From assembly GCA_015661535.1 (NCBI GenBank), contig DQVY01000108.1, positions 1 to 8,123 of the forward strand: a stretch of DNA of 8,123 bases, given 5' to 3'. The translations under genes and the position numbers were made by a program. Positions 6,634 through 8,123 of this stretch are shown here, piece by piece. A model generated the notes under the pieces. It saw only the letters and a program-made list of their open reading frames with translations. It was not told the origin of the DNA and searched no databases. The first letter of the stretch is position 1, and every line of letters begins with the position of its first letter. The DNA is from Sulfurovum sp. (GTDB lineage: Bacteria; Campylobacterota; Campylobacteria; Campylobacterales; Sulfurovaceae).

Positions 6634-7636
6634 TTTTTTCCTCAACTTTAACCGAATTCATTGCCATGCAGTGCGGGCAACGTTTAAATGAAACAGGAAA
6701 ACTTTGTTTACATTTTTGACACAAATACGAGAAAATAAGATCTCCCTCGTCAAAGCCGTTTGCCCTTGCTGTTGCCAGCATATCCAGGCTGAAAATACCA
6801 CTGTTAGTCGTAGAATTTTGTAAATACCCTTTGGCAAAGTACAGTGTTTCAAGCTGTTCATTTTCATGGATTATATCTAAATCGAGTTGTGAATTTGGTA
6901 AGAACCATAAGATGTCAATAAGCTCTTTCATACGCTCAGGGTCAATGGTCTCCCAGGCACTTTTGGTGTCTAGCTGTAAAAGAGCAGTTACGATTTGCCT
7001 GTAGAGTTTTGGTTCTTTTTGAAGCATCTCTTTGAGCTGAAGTACTTTCTCTTCTGTAGAAATCGAAGTGTTGTGAAGCAAAAGAGAGAAGTCAAGAAAA
7101 TTTTCAAGCGAATCGGTCTCTTCTCCAAGCAGTTTAAGGGGCTCAAGTACCTCTTTGGCCTTGTCATACTTTTGCATGGTCTCATACACGACACCTAAAC
7201 CATAGAGTACATTGATGTTACGAGGCTTTTTGCGTAATATCTCGGTATAGATCGATTTTGAACGTTCTAAAAACCCTGCATGCAGATAGGTTTTTCCCAA
7301 ACGTTCCATAAGCTCAAGCTGCCCCATGTCTTGTTCGACATGTTTAATAAGATAGAGGTATATATTGATTGACTTGTGGTATTCTCCCGAGTTTTCAAAA
7401 GCTTTAGCCAAGAGGGTGAGGGGTTTGAGCATGTTGGGCTCATAAGGCATGTCTGCTGTGTTTAAGGCACATTCCGAAGAGTCAAATTTTTCTAAAAAAT
7501 TAAGCAGTTTTCCTTCTTCTTTTTGTTGTTTATACATACCCCAGCCATACGTTACCAATGCAATAATGAGACCAATAACAACGATAAGTAAGATACTAAA
7601 GAGAGGGTCATCGTAAGCGGGTAAGATAGATTCCAA
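6593..7636 (-). CDS. LapB-like membrane TPR protein with C-terminal rubredoxin-like zinc ribbon
   Basis: The 347-aa product has one N-terminal transmembrane helix (about 12-30), then TPR-type helical pairs (about 72-102, 108-138, 140-172) and a less regular helical region to about 300. It ends in a four-cysteine ribbon: CQKC (306-309), ten residues, CPHC (320-323). E. coli LapB/YciM has the same plan: an N-terminal anchor, cytoplasmic TPRs and a ribbon reading CQKC-x10-CPSC followed by a similar short tail. LapB steers FtsH degradation of LpxC and so limits lipopolysaccharide synthesis. Whether this protein does so is inference, and overall TPR similarity is weak evidence. The start is TTG with AAGGA 5 nt upstream; the next in-frame ATG (residue 34) would delete the membrane helix. 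It is the first gene of the operon, behind a TATAAT promoter, and overlaps rnhA. Confidence 0.85.
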   Translation of the reverse strand: MESILPAYDDPLFSILLIVVIGLIIALVTYGWGMYKQQKEEGKLLNFLEKFDSSECALNTADMPYEPNMLKPLTLLAKAFENSGEYHKSINIYLYLIKHVEQDMGQLELMERLGKTYLHAGFLERSKSIYTEILRKKPRNINVLYGLGVVYETMQKYDKAKEVLEPLKLLGEETDSLENFLDFSLLLHNTSISTEEKVLQLKEMLQKEPKLYRQIVTALLQLDTKSAWETIDPERMKELIDILWFLPNSQLDLDIIHENEQLETLYFAKGYLQNSTTNSGIFSLDMLATARANGFDEGDLIFSYLCQKCKQSFPVSFKRCPHCMAMNSVKVEEKIAKSSPQTDYSLL

Positions 7637-7671
7637 AACAGTCCTTATGGATTTTATGATTTTATAGGTAG

Positions 7672-7677
7672 ATTATA
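7672..7677 (-). promoter_or_regulatory. Predicted -10 element of the LapB-like/rnhA/rnc/aroC/DUF945-like operon
   Basis: TATAAT on the minus strand, in the context GATATAAT, which fits the GnTAnaAT-type sigma-70 -10 box described for Campylobacter. The predicted transcription start is near 7665, giving a leader of about 29 nt with AAGGA (7646-7642) before the TTG start at 7636. No TTGACA-like -35 box is visible, as is common in this phylum. Confidence 0.65.
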
Positions 7678-7687
7678 TCTAATTAGA

Positions 7688-7693
7688 TATAAT
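7688..7693 (+). promoter_or_regulatory. Predicted -10 element for the leader ORF and dnaG
   Basis: TATAAT in the same GATATAAT context as the opposing promoter. Seven bases downstream is 7700, the A of the small-ORF ATG, so the transcript may begin at the start codon itself. No recognisable -35 box is seen. Confidence 0.6.
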
Positions 7694-7699
7694 TCTTTT

Positions 7700-7822
7700 A
7701 TGATAGACAACACCTGTATAAAACATCTCCTTAAATCGAAGCAAAGCTTAGCTTTAATTCCTCTCACTAAAGTTTTGCCTCTGGCAAGATATGAAAGCAT
7801 TGAAAGAAGTAGTATAAAATGA
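7700..7822 (+). CDS. Small 40-codon ORF overlapping the dnaG start, possible leader peptide
   Basis: An uninterrupted ATG-to-TGA frame of 40 residues begins MIDNTCIKHLLK and ends ERSSIK. I do not recognise it as a protein family. It lies exactly between the predicted + strand transcription start and dnaG. Its TGA overlaps the dnaG ATG as ATGA (7819-7822), the standard geometry for translational coupling. It has no Shine-Dalgarno and would be leaderless if the predicted start at 7700 is right. Its first 11 bases equal the first 11 bases of dnaG, and aligned residues M-I-D-N, I7, L10 and S13 match the DnaG N-terminus. It may be a real leader peptide, or a by-product of a duplication or insertion at the dnaG start; chance ORFs of 40 codons are common, so confidence is limited. 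Confidence 0.4.
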   Translation: MIDNTCIKHLLKSKQSLALIPLTKVLPLARYESIERSSIK

Positions 7823-7829
7823 TAGACAA
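7700..7829 (+). repeat. Direct repeat ATGATAGACAA flanking a 108-bp segment at the dnaG start
   Basis: ATGATAGACAA occurs at 7700-7710 and again at 7819-7829, where it is the start of dnaG. A second direct repeat, GTATAAAA, occurs at 7716-7723 and 7812-7819. The layout resembles an insertion that duplicated its target, or a local duplication, between promoter and dnaG. The 108 bp in between show no terminal inverted repeats. Confidence 0.5.
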
Positions 7830-8123
7830 TGCTTCCATAGAATCTTTAAAAAACAGTATCGATATAGTAGATGTCATAGGTAGCTTTATAGAGTTACGTA
7901 AAGCTGGGGCAAACTACAAAGCCAACTGTCCTTTCCATGGAGAAAAAACCCCTTCTTTTGTGGTGAGCCCCTCTAAGCAGATCTACCACTGTTTTGGCTG
8001 TGGTGTAGGTGGCGACAGTATTAAATTTGTGATGGAGTTGGAGAAACTTTCTTACCCCGAAGCCATAGAAAAACTTGCCTCTATGCATAACTTTTCATTG
8101 ACCTATACCAAAGGAAGTTCTGA
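7819..8123 (+). CDS. dnaG: DNA primase DnaG, N-terminal part, cut by the right window edge
   Basis: DnaG makes the RNA primers for leading- and lagging-strand replication, working with the DnaB helicase. Only the first 101 codons are present, covering the CHC2 zinc-binding domain that reads the template. The zinc ligands are C37, H40, C58 and C61 in CPFHGEKTPSF (37-47) and YHCFGCGVGGD (56-66). The following helix, with KFVMELEKLSYPEA (69-82), is also typical. The ATG at 7819 is chosen because the next residues run straight into the conserved IDIVDVIGSFIELRKAG start of the domain. A weak purine-rich AGAAG (7805-7809) lies 9 nt upstream, within the small ORF whose TGA overlaps this ATG. The gene is divergent from the LapB-like operon. 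The TOPRIM and helicase-binding domains lie outside the window. Confidence 0.96.
   Translation, partial: MIDNASIESLKNSIDIVDVIGSFIELRKAGANYKANCPFHGEKTPSFVVSPSKQIYHCFGCGVGGDSIKFVMELEKLSYPEAIEKLASMHNFSLTYTKGSS

Larger units (their letters stand above)
7672..7693. promoter_or_regulatory. Perfect 22-bp palindrome holding two back-to-back -10 boxes
   Basis: The halves ATTATATCTAA (7672-7682) and TTAGATATAAT (7683-7693) are exact reverse complements with no spacer. Each outer end is a consensus TATAAT pointing outward. The symmetry stops exactly at 7672 and 7693. As DNA it is a candidate symmetric divergent promoter core or dimeric regulator site; it could also extrude as an AT-rich cruciform. The palindrome is seen directly; its role is inferred. 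Confidence 0.75.

Noticed and set aside
7711..7818. Classical MITE or insertion sequence before dnaG
   Set aside because: The segment is flanked by direct repeats but lacks terminal inverted repeats and any transposase remnant, so only a generic insertion or duplication can be proposed.
7894..8088. 64-codon open frame on the minus strand inside dnaG
   Set aside because: It is antisense to the primase zinc-binding domain, whose conservation explains the open frame.

Overview
The window looks like chromosomal core DNA of a Campylobacterota (former Epsilonproteobacteria) species, most like the free-living Sulfurovum/Sulfurimonas type. The reasons are moderate-to-low GC, RNase III and chorismate synthase sequences of epsilonproteobacterial character, and the block dnaG (divergent) / TPR protein - rnhA - rnc - aroC, an order I recall from Campylobacter jejuni. 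The assignment is from memory and was not searched. No mobile element, CRISPR array, tRNA or rRNA was seen.

Layout. The left edge cuts into an OmpR/PhoB-type response regulator (+ strand). A 60-bp gap with a perfect 13-bp inverted repeat separates it from recQ, which overlaps rnhB by 8 nt. These converge on a compact five-gene minus-strand operon. Read in its own direction from about 7665 to 3099, that operon is: a LapB-like membrane TPR/zinc-ribbon protein, rnhA (RNase HI), rnc (RNase III), aroC (chorismate synthase) and a membrane-anchored DUF945-like protein. The junctions are a 41-nt overlap, a 1-nt gap, a 4-nt ATGA overlap and a 4-nt gap, so translational coupling is likely. The 32 bp between the convergent rnhB and DUF945-like ends hold no convincing terminator.

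The right end is the most unusual part. Between the LapB-like gene and dnaG lies a perfect 22-bp palindrome whose two halves each carry a TATAAT -10 box, so one symmetric site appears to drive both directions. Downstream on the + strand, a 40-codon small ORF starts at the predicted transcription start and ends by ATGA overlap with dnaG. The small ORF and dnaG begin with the same 11 bases, which suggests either a leader peptide or a 108-119 bp insertion/duplication at the dnaG start. dnaG runs off the right edge after 101 codons.

Together the genes are mostly RNA:DNA-hybrid, dsRNA and replication-fork enzymes (RecQ, RNase HII, RNase HI, RNase III, primase). Two envelope proteins sit at the two ends of the minus-strand operon. 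I see no clear new defence or mobile system. The best leads are the symmetric divergent promoter, the leader ORF of dnaG, the LapB-like protein and the Asn replacing a metal-binding Asp in RNase III.
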